Positions 5,347 to 5,692 of a stretch of 5,692 bases of DNA are shown here, piece after piece. The DNA comes from Bacillota bacterium (GTDB taxonomy: Bacteria > Bacillota > Clostridia > Christensenellales > Aristaeellaceae), in assembly GCA_023409955.1 (NCBI GenBank), contig JAEYQQ010000014.1, forward strand, positions 1-5,692, in the 5' to 3' direction. Under the pieces are notes generated by a model that saw only the letters and a list, made by a program, of their open reading frames with translations, did no database searches and was not told where the DNA came from. The first letter of the stretch is position 1; each line of letters begins with the position of its first letter. Position numbers and translations under genes: made by a program.

Positions 5347-5374
5347 CTAAATATATTTCTCACACAATATTTAG
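5347..5374. repeat. AT-rich inverted repeat
   Basis: CTAAATAT (5347-5354) and ATATTTAG (5367-5374) form a perfect 8-bp inverted repeat with a 12-nt loop, between the tandem array and the next hairpin copy. It has no clear role. Confidence 0.45.
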
Positions 5375-5386
5375 CAAATATATATA

Positions 5387-5417
5387 CGGGGCGATGTAGG
5401 CATCGCCCCCTACGATT
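5387..5417 (-). repeat. Inverted single copy of the hairpin repeat
   Basis: The core has perfect 9-bp arms (5388-5396 with 5401-5409). Read on the minus strand it has the same GTAGGGGGCGATG order as the tandem array, so it lies in the opposite orientation. It is the left part of the longer composite repeat at 5381-5465. Confidence 0.8.
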
Positions 5418-5421
5418 CATT

Positions 5422-5465
5422 ATTTTGGATTCCTTGGCTACCTGACTGAATTATTGAGAATATAC
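5422..5465 (+). repeat. 44-bp exact direct repeat, copy 1
   Basis: Identical over 44 bases to 5649-5692 and includes GGATTCCTTGGCTACCTGAC. With the hairpin copy to its left it forms a composite repeat of about 85 bp (5381-5465), nearly repeated at 5609-5692 at a distance of 227-228 bp. Confidence 0.9.
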
Positions 5466-5472
5466 TGCGTGT

Positions 5473-5514
5473 ATCACCCCGTAATCCGTAGGGGGCGATG
5501 CCTACATCGCCTCG
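5473..5514 (+). repeat. Plus-oriented hairpin copy with remnant of a preceding unit
   Basis: ATCACCCC (5473-5480) looks like the end of one unit. A unit with a shortened linker and core arms 5492-5500 and 5505-5513 (one mismatch) follows it. Orientation is as in the tandem array. Confidence 0.75.
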
Positions 5515-5608
5515 CATCCATTTGAATAAAGCCAGACAATATATGCAAAAAGCAAACATGAGAATGAGTTTTACAATTTGAATAATAATTACAATTTTTA
5601 TTACATTG
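5515..5608. other. AT-rich spacer between repeat copies
   Basis: AT-rich sequence with no credible start, ribosome binding site or RNA structure. The only longer open frame here is on the minus strand and reads into the hairpin repeats, so it is not called. Confidence 0.5.
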
Positions 5609-5614
5609 TATATA

Positions 5615-5645
5615 CGGTGCGATGTGGGCATCGCCCCCTACGATT
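5615..5645 (-). repeat. Second inverted hairpin copy
   Basis: Core arms 5616-5624 and 5629-5637 have one mismatch (GGTGCGATG against CATCGCCCC). Orientation and right-hand flank are as for the copy at 5387-5417, confirming that hairpin and 44-bp sequence move or duplicate together. Confidence 0.78.
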
Positions 5646-5648
5646 ATA

Positions 5649-5692
5649 ATTTTGGATTCCTTGGCTACCTGACTGAATTATTGAGAATATAC
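5649..5692 (+). repeat. 44-bp exact direct repeat, copy 2 (runs to the window edge)
   Basis: Same 44 bases as 5422-5465. The match stops only because the window ends, so the true repeat may be longer and a third copy may follow. Confidence 0.9.

Noticed and set aside
5410..5631. 73-codon minus-strand frame across the second repeat region
   Set aside because: It spans hairpin copies and AT-rich spacer and lacks a ribosome binding site. Its hydrophobic stretch comes from AT-rich codons.

Overview
The window looks like a chromosomal segment from a Gram-positive, clostridial-type bacterium (Bacillota). The evidence is strong AGGAGG-type ribosome binding sites, TTGACA/TATAAT promoters, an ECF-type vitamin-transporter S component, a Thermotoga/Bacillus-type DAHP synthase, and a gene content I associate with Clostridia. 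The genus cannot be told from the sequence.

Layout. Bases 2-136 (+) hold the last 44 codons of a gene that looks like holA (DNA polymerase III delta). A GC-rich hairpin separates it from a convergent minus-strand operon at 186-1814. That operon encodes an ECF transporter S component and, 3 nt downstream of it, a two-part protein: an N-terminal clostridial domain fused to a uridine-kinase-like P-loop kinase. It has its own promoter. A 19-bp near-palindrome covers the -10 region, and a terminator-like hairpin sits in the leader just before the ribosome binding site. Further upstream on the minus strand is a second operon (2019-3908): DAHP synthase, the first step of aromatic amino acid synthesis, followed by a small nucleotidyltransferase. 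Across a short divergent region, the plus strand carries a TIM-barrel protein of unknown function (4389-5072). The last 620 bases hold no convincing gene. They contain six tandem 39-bp hairpin repeats, further single copies in alternating orientation, and a 44-bp exact direct repeat.

The most interesting element is the leader of the DAHP synthase operon. A consensus promoter drives a transcript whose first feature is a 27-residue leader peptide carrying 5 Tyr and 3 Phe codons. A 9-bp antiterminator pairing and an intrinsic terminator with a 7-U tail follow, and then the DAHP synthase ribosome binding site. This has all the parts of a translation-coupled attenuator of the trp/phe type, here probably sensing tyrosine. 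Gram-positive amino acid operons more often use T-boxes or binding proteins.

Working together: the aro operon appears to be controlled twice, by attenuation at the RNA level and probably by feedback on the N-terminal regulatory domain of the enzyme. The ECF-S/kinase pair suggests uptake followed by phosphorylation of a nucleoside- or vitamin-like compound, but the substrate cannot be named from sequence.
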